From the NCBI GenBank assembly GCA_002150815.3, contig NDFF03000026.1, forward strand, positions 310,001 through 374,000: a stretch of 64,000 nt of DNA. The letters are read 5' to 3'. The position numbers and the translations under genes are program-made. This DNA is from Grammothele lineata. Lineage: Eukaryota; Basidiomycota; Agaricomycetes; Polyporales; Polyporaceae. Below are positions 1 to 12,395 of the stretch, one piece after another. The stretch's first letter is position 1. Every line of letters starts with the position of its first letter. The notes beneath the pieces are model-generated. The model had not been told where the DNA came from and did not search any database. It was given only the letters and a program-made list of their open reading frames with translations.

Positions 1-328
1 GGACGGTTCACAAGGTCTTCGCGTTGTATCGCTCGCTCATGTTGTACTCATGCCCGTTCGTGTTGTGCCGTTCGTACGTCCGGGCCTGCTGCAAGGCGTA
101 CGTACTTCCTCGTGATCCGCGCCCTAGAGAACAAACATGAAGGTTTTCGAAACGCCAAAAAACATAACTTGAAGGATTAATATTATACACAAAATAAGGG
201 CACAAAATGCATGTCGCCACTCCGAAAGATAGATACCCATTTCTGGCCCCGATGAAACAGATATGTGCACTGCGACAGCACACATGTACACTCTCATTAT
301 CAACAGCCCCGAAAATTTGCGCAGCAGA
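1..328. other. Window edge, no gene recognised
   Basis: Only short unsupported reading frames are present. The stretch lies downstream of the minus-strand gene that ends at 329 and probably holds its 3' UTR. Confidence 0.4.
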
Positions 329-1598
329 TTATGCTTCTAGCTCCGCCTCTTGGGCCTCTAGCGCCACTTGAAGGTGTTCGCACAGCCTGTAAGGAACATA
401 AGAGGTCGGTACGGTCAGCACTGGCTCTGTACGTCCAGATACTCTCGATCACTTACCTGTGGATCTCGTCCGTAAATGTCAACGGATCACTCCAACGTTC
501 ACCTCTGACGTCAAGTAGCACCGTCGCCGGGAAGCCTTGATACTCGCTCAAGGCGCGCAACCGTTCGGCGATGGGGAACCTCTTGGCGAACGCGGTCCTG
601 AGCGTGCCATCGTCTCCAGCACCGACGTGGCCATACTGGTCGATAGCGCCAGCCTGTTCCGGCGGGATCCCGCTCTCCTCGACTGCCGCCGCACTATCCT
701 CCCCGGCTGCTACTTCCTCAATTGCCCGTATGCGCTCAAGAAAGGCTTCTTCATCCTGTTCGCCGGCTACTGCAAGCGCAGCGAACGTGTCGTCATTCAG
801 CCTGGCCGTCCCGATGTCCGCAGGATATAACCTGTGAACTTTGAGGTTAAGTCCGAATGCCGTCCATTGTACGCAGTTTGTGTGGGGGAAGATGCCTGTT
901 GTCAAGAGAGGACCACGTCCCAGGGGATGAGGGTGGTCGAATTGCGTAGGGGCTATCGGCACATAGAACTCCTGTGCAGGCGCAGGAGGCGAGAAGGGAG
1001 CCACGAACCAGACAAGAAGCTCGTCCGTTGCCGTCGGCTGCCCGAAATCGTCTAGAAGGGGGCTGTGGTCTCTTACGAGACCAAGATACCAGTTACCCTC
1101 GAACTGTTCGTAGATTGCCCTGAGCTCATCGCTCGCTGCAGTCGCGACCAGCGGTTCCGTGTTGAGGGCGAATAAAATAAATTGTCCCACGTGGATACAT
1201 GTCTTGTCTTCAGCATGGATATTGTTGACGTTGAACGCTCTAGTGGTATAGTCGGCTGTCATAGGGCGACGATTGGTGGTCTCCAGGTCCGTGTCAGGGA
1301 AGAACGCCGAATCCGCCAAGTGGTGTGACGGCGATGACATATCCACGTCCGAGTGGCTGTCTCCATAGATGTATGGTGCCTTGACATTCGCGAAGTTCAC
1401 GGAGATCTGAGGAAGGTTTAGAGGCGCGAGCCTATGTACCTTCATGGCAATGACGCTAGGATGGGAAGCCGGGAAGTGATGTGTGATCGACGAAAACGGA
1501 GGAAGAGCGTTGGCAGATAGCACCTTGTGGTCGTCTGTGGCTTTAAACCAAACATGCGCATTGACCCGAGCCACAGCCAACTTGGCGTGCGCCACCAC
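329..1598 (-). CDS. Hypothetical protein, start unresolved
   Basis: A long minus-strand frame with coding character that I cannot assign to a family. A donor (GTAAGT) follows an Ile-His pair, and a 70-bp intron (387-456) joins it to a last exon of about 19 residues ending at 329. That exon is acidic and rich in Glu, Ala and Leu. The body contains the stretches WYLGLVRDHSPLL and GIFPHTNCVQWTAFG, followed by an acidic helical region. The first ATG in the frame is at 1445, but sensible sequence (NAHVWFKATDD) continues upstream to a stop near 1616. An unfound 5' exon is therefore likely, and the start at 1598 is only the edge of the open frame (a GTG codon). No signal peptide or membrane segment is visible. 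It could be a lineage-specific agaricomycete family. Confidence 0.55.
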
Positions 1599-1781
1599 AC
1601 GCGCTCACTTGGAACTTGTCTAGGCGTGGTATCCTTGTCTAGGCCTCCCACTGCGGACGAGCCATTGTCTAAAATCGAGGGACAATGCAGCAATAGACAT
1701 ACATCACAACAACAAGAGCGAATAGGAATACACGTATCGTAAGTAACTGTCCCAATCCATTATGGTCGACCAGAGTTCACC

Positions 1782-2998
1782 CTACGCAGCCTCCCGCTCC
1801 ATGCGCCGCCTCTTCCTCTCCTGGTCCTCGAAAATAAGGCGCTCCGCTGCTGACATCGGTGCATCCCGCTTCTTCCCGATGACCTTCTCTGACTCGGTCT
1901 GTGCCGGTGCCGAAGAGGAAGAGGTAGACGCGGCCTGCTTAAATACGTTGGGGCGTTTCAGCGGGTTTGCAGCCTTTAGAGGGTTTGCAGCAAGCTTGAG
2001 AGGGTTCGGCTTGAGGCCGCCTGAGGACGATACGGAGGAGGTAGTCTTCGGCGCGAATGATAGGACAACCTTCTCCATAGTCTCGTCCCGCTTCAAGCCT
2101 AGTTCCTCCGCCGGTGGCGGCGAGTCTTCGAGCTTGGAGCCTGAGGCTTCTGCTTCGGCTGCCGCCCGCTCGATCTGTTCTTCGATAAGCGTCCGCTCAC
2201 GTTGTTCGTCGGATACCGTCATTCGCTCCTTCTTCATAGAGGCCTCCTAAAAGCAGAAGTCAGCAGACTGTGTGACGATGTGTGCTCCGACGGAACGGAA
2301 CAGGGCACACAAAAGGTTATAAGATTGCTCAGGGCCTCGAGAATCTTGATTGAAATGATGGCGCAGGGGGTATGAACACCACAGCCCATGGGACGAAGCC
2401 TTCGCACCCACGCCACGGGGCCGACGCGGCATTATTGCAAGTTTCCGAGAAACGCCAGGTAAGAAGCGGGGTATTGAAGTAAGAAACGCACCTGTTTTGC
2501 TAGCGCCTTGGGGCTGTTGTCTATCCATGCAATGAACCACCCCTTCTCTGTCTCGTCTACCCGAGCAACCCCCGTTCGCCCCAGGTGCTTGACGAATTCA
2601 GTGAGCGTGACCCAGCGGGTTGCGTTCATGTGAAGATGATTGCGATCTTGGATGAGCTCCTGGTATACGTTATTGGCCTTCACACGTTTCGTGCCGAATC
2701 GGCGGGAGAGGAGTTGGACGAAATCGTGCTGGAACTGCATGGAGAAGTCGGAGATGTGCTTGCCCGCGCTCTCGCCGACGACGAGCATTTGGCGGAGATG
2801 GGACTCAGACTGAGTGTGACACTTGAATCCATTTTCATCTCTGCATTGCTTCTCGCAGATTTGGCAGTACCAACGGAGACGTTGAAGGCCCTTCGCCTTC
2901 ATCTTGTTAGCGAGGTACTTCGGGGTACCAACTGTACATGTATGGGTCAAAGAGATCTTTACTAAGGAATGAGAAAGCATACCTTCTGCACGAGGCAT
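1782..2998 (-). CDS. KIN17: KIN17 DNA/RNA-binding zinc-finger protein
   Basis: Three exons: 2998-2983, 2931-2492 and 2246-1782 (306 aa), all phases closing. The second exon carries the KIN17 signature: TPKYLANKMKAKGLQ, then the C2H2-type finger WYCQICEKQCRDENGFKCH with a following SESH, then RRFGTKR and the winged-helix part HMNATRWVTLTEFVKHLG. Family members act in the nucleus in the DNA damage response, replication and RNA processing. After the winged helix comes a charged coiled-coil stretch and a low-complexity NPLK-repeat tail ending in an RKRRRMER basic cluster. The C-terminal KOW/SH3-like part of the human protein (about 390 aa) is absent. Intron 2 (2247-2491) is about 245 bp, long for this window. 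The gene is divergent from ASK1 with about 300 bp between starts. Confidence 0.93.
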
Positions 2999-3300
2999 GA
3001 TGGGCAATTAGGATAAGACAGAACCAGGGAGAAAAGAGGGCAGACAGAAAGCAGCGGTAGGGCGATGGTGACCAATGTATACCGAGTTGGTGGTGGCGGG
3101 CTCCGAGCCGTTGTGGGTGGAATTGCTGACAAAGCGCCCTTGTAATCGGAGTACGAACTTGTACCGTTATGCTCAGAACTCCGATTACACGTCGGTGGCT
3201 CAATTCACAGCCACCATCTAATCGCAGGACGCGACGCGACGCGTCTGAACGGGGTCGCGTTTCCGACCTTCCCTCTCTCATCCCCTTGCTCTCCTCCACG

Positions 3301-5672
3301 ATGGCGCCTGAACTCAAGCCTATAGAACCCAAGGCTCCGCGATGGGAACCGGCCTCAGACCCCAACGACATCAACATTCCTGGGCTTGATACGACCGCTC
3401 CTCCGTATGACCAGATTGAGCAGATTGAGCAACTCATTACGATCAAGTTGCAGGTCCCCTCGCTTCTATGTTGCTAGCTAGCGGTGATATTGACGCGTCC
3501 GACAGAACATAGATGCTAACTTCGCGAAGATGCAACATATCATGGCTGACAGGGTATTGCCTGCTGTGAAGCGATACGCGGTAGGAACGCAGCCGGTACG
3601 AGAAGCGGCCAAGGTGCGTCTTTGTGGTTTTATGCGCCTCGGCCGCCCTCTCCCAACCTCACACCTACGCCCCCACATTTACCCATACCATTTGTTTGTT
3701 GCGAGTTTCGCGCATACTGATGGCTGGGCTATAGTTTTGGACGACGTTCTACGAACAAGCCGCTGAGATCCGAATCCCTACATACGAAGACTACAGCACT
3801 GGACAGGAACATGAGGAGACTGGGTCTGTAGAACAGGACGTGGAATCTGCTCACGACCAATCATCGACGCAACCCGACTCAGACTCAGATCCCGAGACGG
3901 AGATCTCCCATGGCAGCCCAATGTTCAACGGCGACAGGACGCCCTCAGACGTCTCCTTCGCCCCGGGACAGGCTGCGATCTCCTCTACTCCAGCTACCGT
4001 TTCTCGTGCGCGATCGCTGCGGGCTGGGCATGAGAGTTTTACCAGCCAGGCTTCAGAACCTATGCCATCCTGGAACGCGTCCCTCGAGTCTCCCATCAGG
4101 CAACTTAATCGCGATATCCAGAGCCTCTCTGACGGCCACTCCATCGCATCTTCGTCTCTCGCTGATGCATACGATGCGTCGCAAGATATCACGCAACGAC
4201 CGACAGTCCCTTCCACCACCCCCAAAGACCCGAAAACATCTTACTCAGTAGACAAGGGTAAGGGACGAGAAGGCACCCAACCCTTACTTCAGAATGTTCT
4301 TCGAAGGAATGCCAATACTTCTGATATCTCCGCTATCACTGGTCTATCGGTCCAGACGTCCCCTCTCAAGTTCAAGCCTAGGACACCTGTTGATAAGACG
4401 CTGAATCCGTACCTCCCTCCTGACTCTAAACCATCCGACTGGAAGGGCGTTGTAGACCTGAAGGATCCCAACGTTTCGAGCCCCCAGAAACGCGTTCCCG
4501 GATCTGCTGGTAAACTCATGACATTCAAGCCTCCCATCAGGCCGACATTCGGTCTCGGCCGGACCAGAACCAAGACGCCTCCGCCCGACGACGACGACAC
4601 CATGGATGGCAACTTCGGGATGTCTCCCCCGGTCATGACGGATTACGCGCGTCTACCAAAATTAGGCCGGACACCTAAGAAGGAGGCCGCCGAGCGTATC
4701 ATGCAAGGCTTGGTGGATCTCGAGCATCGTAAGGCCTTTGCCCATACAGGTGCCTCGTCGAAGGTGCAAGGAGGGGCGTCCAACGGGAAAGGCGGTGCGA
4801 AGGGTTACGGGACCGAGAGTAGCATGAGCTCGATGCCAACACCACCGTCCATGACTGGCTACAATCGCTCTGGCTACACAGGTCCAATGGCAGCCTACGA
4901 GACGAGTAGTAGCGTTGCGGATGCCAGTCTCGATAGCATGATGCGCCGGGTGGGTCTCGATATCCCCGAATACACTCGTAGTCAACCTGCGCCATCGGCT
5001 CCCGTGGCCGCACCGCCGATACGAACGCAAGCCCCTTTACAGGCCACATCTACCCTTCCGGACCGACCCCCCGTGTTCAGTCTCGATCCTGCTTCCTCCC
5101 TCGCCTCCCTCCGCAGCCTCGCCTCTTCGTCCAATATCAAACAAGCTCCGCTGCCTCCTCCTCCAGCGCCCGAGCCGCCGCGTACACCGGAACCCCCAGC
5201 GCCGCAGTACGTCTTCTACGACGACGAGGTCATCGGGCGGAGCGGGCCTGGACCAGACGACTCGATGGACTCATTCGATTCGTTCGATGACTATCAAGAC
5301 CCTGAGGCGGCACAGTTCATGTTCGCACAACAACACGACAGCTTCGACGACTCGTTCGACTCGTCCATGGCGGACGATGACGAGCTCATGATGACGGACG
5401 GCACTGCGGGAGCGTTTGTCGAGTATGTGGGGCCGCCGATCGAGGAGGACCAGTTCGATGATGACTCGTTTGACGACGATGTTGACGACCGGCCGACGGA
5501 AACGGTGTTTGGGGTACCCCCGGGGCAGAGGCTGCAGCAGCAAAGTCAACATTTCAGGATGATGGGCGAGGACAGGATGCAGGACACTATCGGGCTGGAG
5601 CGGCAGTTTGCACAGGCTGGATGGGGAGTGCAGGAGACACCGACACCATGGAATGTACACCCGAGGGAGTGA
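3301..5672 (+). CDS. ASK1: DASH complex subunit ASK1
   Basis: Three exons (3301-3453, 3506-3613, 3735-5672) give 732 aa. The N-terminal 90 residues match the Ask1 family: a predicted helix with IEQIEQLITIKLQNID, then FAKMQHIMADRVLPAVKRYA and FWTTFYEQAAEIRIPTYEDY. Ask1 is a subunit of the fungal DASH/Dam1 ring that couples kinetochores to spindle microtubules and is a target of mitotic kinases. The rest is long, Ser/Pro-rich and apparently disordered, with many SP/TP sites. An acidic stretch holds repeated SFD/FDDSFD blocks, and the C-terminus includes ETPTPW. Most fungal Ask1 proteins have a similar short conserved head and long variable tail. It shares a divergent intergenic region with KIN17. 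Confidence 0.93.
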
Positions 5673-6078
5673 GGTCGGTATATACGTACCCTTCCCGGTT
5701 GACGGTGAATGATGGCTCATGAGTCTGTAACGAATAATTAATGACGACGTATGTATGTACTATATTTACAATCTATCCATCTGTCCTGTTCATTTTGTTT
5801 ACCGTTTTCGTCTGTATCGCTCGTAGTTCGCCCTGCAGAACGCTGCCGAGGAAACGCTCAGTACTCACAATCTTTGGCGTTGCAACATAGAATTCGTCGC
5901 GCGTGTCACGTGGTCCGTGTATCACCGCCAATTGGCTCGGACGCGCGGCACTACGTACGCACCCGTCGTTCAGCCTTCAACGTTTAACGTTCAACTCAAA
6001 CCCCTTGTCAGCTCATTCTTGATTGTGCGTTACACTCAAGTGTCTCAAACACAACCCAACACTCTGGAGAACAACAGA
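5673..6078. other. Intergenic, DSC3 upstream region
   Basis: About 400 bp between same-strand genes. AT-rich 3' flank of ASK1, then the promoter and 5' UTR of the next gene. No clear TATA box or conserved small frame seen. Confidence 0.4.
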
Positions 6079-7204
6079 ATGTCCACTTCATTGAGCGAGA
6101 AAGCCAAGGGCAAGCAACGAGCACTCGATAGTGTCCCCGCGGTGCCTCCACCTAAGGACCTGACGATCCGATTCACTGAGGGTATCCCTGACCTCACTAT
6201 CCAACTTGTCGAGAAAGATACGGCTAAGGATTTGAAGGATACTGTACGTTCTATTATCTCCTTTCTTGCGCAACATTGGCAGAGTTCGTTTCACAGATTC
6301 GTAACGCCCGCCCAGACCTGAAGGGTCGCCGACTCAGGTTGATTCACGCTGGTCAGCTTCTCGCGGATACAACTCAGCTATATGCGAGGATAGTGTCTGT
6401 TGAGAACCGGCGACGACGGCCGGCTGCTGGGACAAGCGATGATGTCGGAGACGACAAGGGGGACAGTACAGAGGGGGAGCGGGGACCTTCCGCGGGTCTG
6501 ACGTGGCTGCATTGCTCGGTTGGGCCGCAGCTGAAGGAGGGAGAAGAGGAAGACAGCAAACTTCAGGTGCGCTACTCCTGCGTTTACTGTAGAGGCGTTC
6601 GCAGACGGATTGTGGTGAGATTGCAGACCGCACAGCTGAAGCCGCTACGGGGATTCGACCGGCTAGCTGCGGCAGGTTTCTCAGAGGCGGACATTGCAAA
6701 CATCCGGCTACAGTTCCATGCGCATTCGGCAGGAGATTATTTGGACCAAGAGTTCGAAGATGAAGAGGAGTGTGAGTGTTGTCCCCTGCCATCACGTTTC
6801 GCGCGTCTCGCTGACATTCTCGCCCTGATCTGCAGTCGACGAACACGCCCGGGCGCTCGAAGAGCAGTGGATCGACTCGTTGGATGGCGGGTCGAGCGCG
6901 TCGCTGTCGAATGCGCAGCCTGCGGTGACATCGATCCACAATGGCATAGTACTGGGGTTCTTCTTTCCCTTACTACCGTTGTTCTTCTTCCGCGGGACAA
7001 AGCCGGCAGTATTCTGGGACGACGACACCGAGTATGAGACGATGAACCAGCCGGTCTTCTCGTGCGTCACGTTTCTTACGCTTGCCTCGAGGCCTCACTG
7101 ATAACTAGAATCTGCGGCACAGCCGGAGGATGCAGATGGGCATTGTCGTGGGCTTCTTGTTGAACGCGATATTTGGCATCTGGACGTACCTCTTGTCTTC
7201 ATGA
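6079..7204 (+). CDS. DSC3: DSC E3 ubiquitin ligase complex subunit 3
   Basis: Five exons (6079-6243, 6297-6566, 6627-6771, 6836-7061, 7123-7204) give 295 aa. The N-terminus is ubiquitin-like (LTIRFTEGIPDLTIQLVEKD and RRLRLIHAGQLLAD), as in DUF2407 proteins. The family C-terminal block follows: LKPLRGFDRLAAAGFSEADI and ARALEEQWIDSLDGG. Two hydrophobic segments come next (GIVLGFFFPLLPLFFF and GIVVGFLLNAIFGIWTYLL), consistent with a Golgi/ER membrane subunit of the DSC ligase, which processes SREBP-type factors and degrades membrane proteins. Intron 2 is 60 bp, a multiple of three and free of stops, so its retention would add 20 residues without breaking the frame. Confidence 0.9.
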
Positions 7205-8105
7205 TAGCGCGGTTATGCGTAACCGACAATACCCTTCCCAAGGCATAGCCGTGACGGGCCTCCAGGTAAGATTTCTCAGTATTAGCAGTATTCCCCGGAC
7301 TTGTGCTGAAACACCCACCAGAATACAGCACGTACCCGTACGCCACGGGACGCGTTTATCTCTTACGATATTCGATATCTCATTAAGTCGTAACATTTTC
7401 ATCAGGTCGTCAGTACGAACTCAGGTTGGCAATGAGGCTACTCAACCCGGACCCGGCGTAAACTCTCGCGCTTCCGATCAGCAACTATGTATGACAGCCT
7501 GCTTGATAGACGTGCTGTGTTCCATTCGGTCGTGTGCTAGTGGATGAGAGCCATAATCGTTTGTCTGCCTACAAGTTGTTTTGGCAAACATGGTACTCTG
7601 CAAATGACACAATGTGTCCGAAGTTGGTACGTCAGTCACAAGCCTGCCCGCCCAATAGCAATCGCGCCCCCGCCACGCCGTTTTGTGCCACTGCTTATGT
7701 GGTGAAGACGTGTATATGGGAGCTGTCAGGGCCAGTCGGACGTCGGTTAGCCGGTGTACGTATTCGGAATGCGAGTCGAGTCGAGTGTGTGGGCTGGAAC
7801 AGTGTGGTTGTGGCACATGTGGCCTACCGTACAACGGCCATGCGTGCCCTCTTAATGTGGCGGCAGGCCCTACAAGGTCTTTGGGGAACGGGAAGCGCCG
7901 GACTGAGACGGGCGGCTAGACGCGATAAAGAGACGCGATGGGAGACTCGGCTTTGGCGAAACACGCGTCTTGCCACCGTCCGCCATCCTCCCAAAAATTT
8001 TGGAACACGCTTCCGCCCTCGTTTTTGTACATATACCCCTCTGCGCTCTCCTTCACGGTACGTCTCCCTTCTCATTGCGCGCACTCATATTCTAACGTCT
8101 CCCAG
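7205..8105. other. Intergenic, importin promoter region
   Basis: About 900 bp. Frames here are open by chance and overlap on both strands without family features. A GTACGT...CCCAG pair just before the importin ATG (about 8059-8105) could be a 5' UTR intron. Confidence 0.35.
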
Positions 8106-11100
8106 ATGGATCTCCAGCAGCTCTCTCAGCTTTTCGCGTCCACATTCAGTCCTGATCCCAATGTACAGAAAACGGCGGAGCTCCAGATCCGCAAGGTGCG
8201 CTGCGATGATCCTGCGCAATTCTTGCAGCTGCTGATCTTCGCGCACGCAGCTGGGCGGGCAGGAGGGTATGATCACGAGCGTCCTCCAGATCGTCGGGAA
8301 CGATGGCTTCGATATGTGCGTGCTCGACACGCCCCCTCCGCCACTGCCCCTCGCTAACCGAGCCACTCAACATGGGATATACACAGTGCGACGCGTCAGG
8401 CCGCTGCCGTCTACCTCAAAAACAGCGTCTACTCGTCCTATTTCATCGACGCAACCGGGCGTCCAGACCAAGCTCCGATCCCCCCCTCCGACCGCGCCAA
8501 CCTCAAATCCTCCCTCATCCCGCTTATCGCGTCCTCACCTTCCCGTGCGATCACGGTTCAGCTCGCGGGCGCGCTCAAGAACGTTGTCGCGCGCGACTTC
8601 CCGGAACACTGGCCTTCGCTCGTCGATGAGGTCAAGAAGCTGCTTGTGAGCGGCAACATTCGCGAAGTCCACGCGGGATGTGTCTCTGCACTGGAGATGG
8701 TTCGCGCGTTCCGGTGAGTGCCAAATATTCTTATGAGCCCATCCGCGTGGCTGGTTGTGCCGCCACGATCTGCTCGTCCAGAGGTGGTGTATCGCCGTGC
8801 ATTCCTGTGCAATTCGTATATCCCCTTCCCAGCTTGACGACGCGTATTCGCGTACAAGGGTGGCCTCGAATTTCGGCACCATCTTTCCTAATCATACTTT
8901 TGCTTCTTGTGTCTCGGCAGGATCTGCAAGAGCTAACATTCTATGCGTCTTCTAGGTTCCGCCAGAATAATGATATTCTACCAGGGCTCGTAGAACAGTT
9001 CTTCCCTACTCTCGTGACTATTGCCTCTCAGGCACTCTCGAATCCGCCTGCAGGCTCCAGCGACGAAGTGCCTATCCTCCTACACTTGATTCTCAAGACC
9101 TATTCCACGAGCATCATCCTTCAACTGAGCAAACATCAGCAGAGTCATGATAGCCTTGTCGCATGGGGCCGCCTCTTTTTCCAAGTTGTTAATCTCCAGA
9201 TTCCAAAGGAGGCCGTCCCTGAAGACGAGGACGAACGCGAGCGGTGTGAGTGGTGGAAAGCCAAGAAGTGGTCATACAAGATCCTCGGTCGCCTCTTCCA
9301 CCGCTTCGGCAACCCCTCTCAGCTTCCCAGCAGCCTTCAAGCAGATTACGGGGCGTTTGCTCAGCATTTTGTTACCAACTTCGCCCCCGAAATCTTCAAG
9401 GTCTACCTCCAGCAGACTCAGATGTATGTTTCGGGTCAAGCTTGGCTCTCGAAGAAATGCCAATATCGGGTCTTCACGTTTTTCACGGAGTGGTACGTCG
9501 TCATGAATTATCATAGCCAGATCGTGTATCTCACTCAGATGCAGTGTCAAGCCCAAATCCACTTGGGCGCTGCTCAAACCCCACTTCGAGAGCCTTGTCT
9601 CGACCTACGTCTACCCCCAACTCTCATTCACGCCTGCCAAGCAGGAGCAGTGGGAAACTGACCCGATTGAGTTCGTTCGTACCACCGTTGGTGAGTTTGA
9701 GGTTTATACGCGGCTCTGCTCGACACGCTAACTTGCGTACCAGATGAGTTTGAGGCGTACGACAGCCCGGTTTCTGCCGCGACGTCATTCCTGTTTGCCC
9801 TCGCGAGCAACAGGACCAAGACTACCTTCATGCCCATTCTAGGCTTCATTAACCAGGTGCTCCAGTCGAAGCCTGCCGCTCCTCAGCGCTACGGCGCTCT
9901 CAACATGACCGCTGCCCTCGGCCCCTTCATTATGCGCCACCCCGATGTTAAGGGCAACATGGGCCAATTTGTCATGCAGCACGTCCTGCCCGAGTTTTCG
10001 GCACCTGAACCCTACATGCGTGCAGTTGCATGCGAGGTCCTCGGGACGGTGGTCAAGGCTGGTCTCAAGTTCCCCGACGACCAGCAGCTGCACCAGGCGT
10101 TCGCTGCCGTTACGAACGCGATCGACGATTCTGAGCTCCCCGTCCGCGTCCACGCGTGCTTGGCGCTCACTGAACTGGTGATTGACTCACAGACAGGTAT
10201 GTGGCATGCCAGTGAACTCGCACGGATCAACGTTCTGATTACCGTGCAGTCAGGACCGCTGTCGCGCCGCAGGTCGGCAAGGTCATCCAGAGTGGGTATT
10301 TCTGTTTGACACTATCTTCACATCACTAATTACCATGTAAATAGCCCTGCTGAAACTGTCTGAAGAGACGGACCTCGACATCCTCAACCACTGCATGGAG
10401 ACCATGGTCGAGACGTACCAGACGGAGCTCCTCCCTGTCGCAGCTGAGCTTACGGCCCGCCTGTGCGAGACGTACGCGCGCCTCGCCAAGGAGAGCCAAA
10501 CTGCGGATGAGACCGATGCCGTCGATCTTGACTCGATTATGGAGTCCGACGCCAACGAGGACAAGACGTTCGCCGCGATGGGCGTGGCGAAGACGATTGC
10601 CACTGTCGTCTCTGCTGTGGACTCCTCCCCGGAGATTCTCGCGCAGATCCAGGAGATCATCATCCCCATCGTAATGCTCACGCTCGAGGCGAAGCTGCTC
10701 GACCTGTTCGATAACATGTACGACCTCGTCGACATGCTCACTTTCAAGCTGCGCAGCATCTCGCCGAACATGTGGCCCGTGTTTGAGATCACTTACAAGC
10801 TCTTCAAGTCTGATGCAGTTGACTTCTTGGACGGTGCGTATACTTGCATATCTACTGCAATTTTATGTTGATGAAAAACGTATATAGAGATGCTACCCTC
10901 GCTCGACAACTTTGTCTCGTTCGGCATTGATGCCTTCAAGGCCCGTGCCGACTACCGCCAGATGGTTCTCGATATCTACCAGACCTCCATCGCAAGTGAG
11001 AACACCGGCGAGAACGACGCTGTAAATGGCTGCAAGCTCGCCGAGTCGATGTTGCTCAACCTCCGTGGCTCCGTGGACGATGCGGTGCAGCCCATCATCG

Positions 11101-12037
11101 CCACCGCGCTCTCCGTCGTCGAGAAGGCGGAGACGAATGCACTCCGGCTTGCCGCGCTTAACGTGCTCGTCAACGCCGTGCTCTATAATCCCGCGGCAAC
11201 GCTTGCAATCCTCGACGCTGCCGGGCCCGGAGTCGCGCGCGGCTTCTTCGACAAGTGGTTTGCGGCGATCAACGTTGAGTCGCGCTTGCCGCGCGTGCAT
11301 GACAAGAAGCTGAGCATCACGGCACTCTGTGCGCTCATGGAGATGGATCCTGCCGCGATCCCAGAGAGCGTCAAGGACGGCTGGCCGGGCATCGTCTCGG
11401 GTGCGCTCAAGCTCTTCCAGGAGTATCCCAAGGCCGTCCAGGGTCAGTCCTACTTCCATTCAACTTCAGAGATCTGTGCTGAGCGATTCGATTCTCACAG
11501 CCCGCAAGGAGCTCGAGGAGTCTTACCAGAACGATTCAGATGATGACGACGATGACGATGATTCTAAGTACCTCAACATGAACGAGGAAGATGGTTGGTA
11601 CCTCTGCTTCAGGATACCATACATTCTCTTACTCACACACACCTGCAGATGATGTCTGGGACGAGGACTCGGCGTACGTCGAGATGCTCGCGAACGAGGG
11701 TCAGCGCCTGCGCGAGAAGTCCCAGAAGCAGGCCGCCGGTGAGGAAGTGTCTGACGATGAGGACGATGAAGTAGAGGAGGAGGAGCTCGGATACATCAGC
11801 CCGCTGGACAACGTCGACCCTTACATCACCTTCAAGGCGGCACTTACTAGTGAGTCTAGCAAGCGTATACTCATCAGGGTAACAATATTGACCTCAATCT
11901 TCTTCGCAGCCTTCCAGATGAAGAACGGTCACGGGTACCAGCTCGCGACGACGTCACTCACACCCGAGCACCAGACGTTCCTTATGGAGGTCATGCGTCT
12001 TGCCGATGAGCACGCCGCCGCCGCTCCTGCCTCGTAG
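8106..12037 (+). CDS. Importin-7/8 type karyopherin (Nmd5/Sxm1 family)
   Basis: Twelve exons (8106-8195, 8251-8315, 8387-8713, 8956-9492, 9545-9690, 9744-10196, 10250-10291, 10345-10833, 10888-11442, 11501-11593, 11649-11849, 11910-12037) give 1041 aa, the usual length for Nmd5/Sxm1 and importin-7/8. The N-terminal importin-beta domain is clear: NVQKTAELQIRK, then ATRQAAAVYLKNSV. HEAT-repeat-like helices follow, with landmarks KCQYRVFTFFTE, SPNMWPVFEITYKLF and VFLDEMLPSLDN-like spacing. Near the end lies an acidic loop with a run of Asp (SDDDDDDDD), then EEEELGYISPLDNVDPY, typical of this subfamily. The protein would import ribosomal proteins, histones and other cargo in a Ran-dependent way. 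Intron 3 is 242 bp, much longer than the others. Confidence 0.95.
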
Positions 12038-12395
12038 AGGTCTGCGCTAACTCCGTGCTCCGTTTCATTCTGTCCGTCGCGCTTGGCACCTGCTCTCGTG
12101 TTTGTCCCCGCCATCTTTTCTACCCAAATCTCGAACATACATCATATCTCTCACTAGTTGTATGTAATAGCTCACGCCCTTGATGACGACGACGAAGAAA
12201 GAGTAGAGAAGAATAACCGCTTTCTTGTTTGCATAGCTACCTATGAGTACATCGTATACGTACACCGGGCCTCGCATGAGCCCTGTTAGCGTTCACTATG
12301 TTCACGAATGACGACGCCACGATTTCCTTCCCGTCATTACCAATTTGTTCCCGCCCAATGTTGGATCCGCCAAACAGCGACGGCTCCGAGACTTG
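12038..12395. other. Convergent 3' region
   Basis: About 360 bp between the stops of the importin and sulfite oxidase genes. It must hold both 3' UTRs. No conserved frame seen. Confidence 0.4.

Noticed and set aside
7534..8235. 233-codon ORF before and overlapping the importin gene
   Set aside because: It runs out of frame through importin exon 1 and has erratic Arg/Cys-rich composition.
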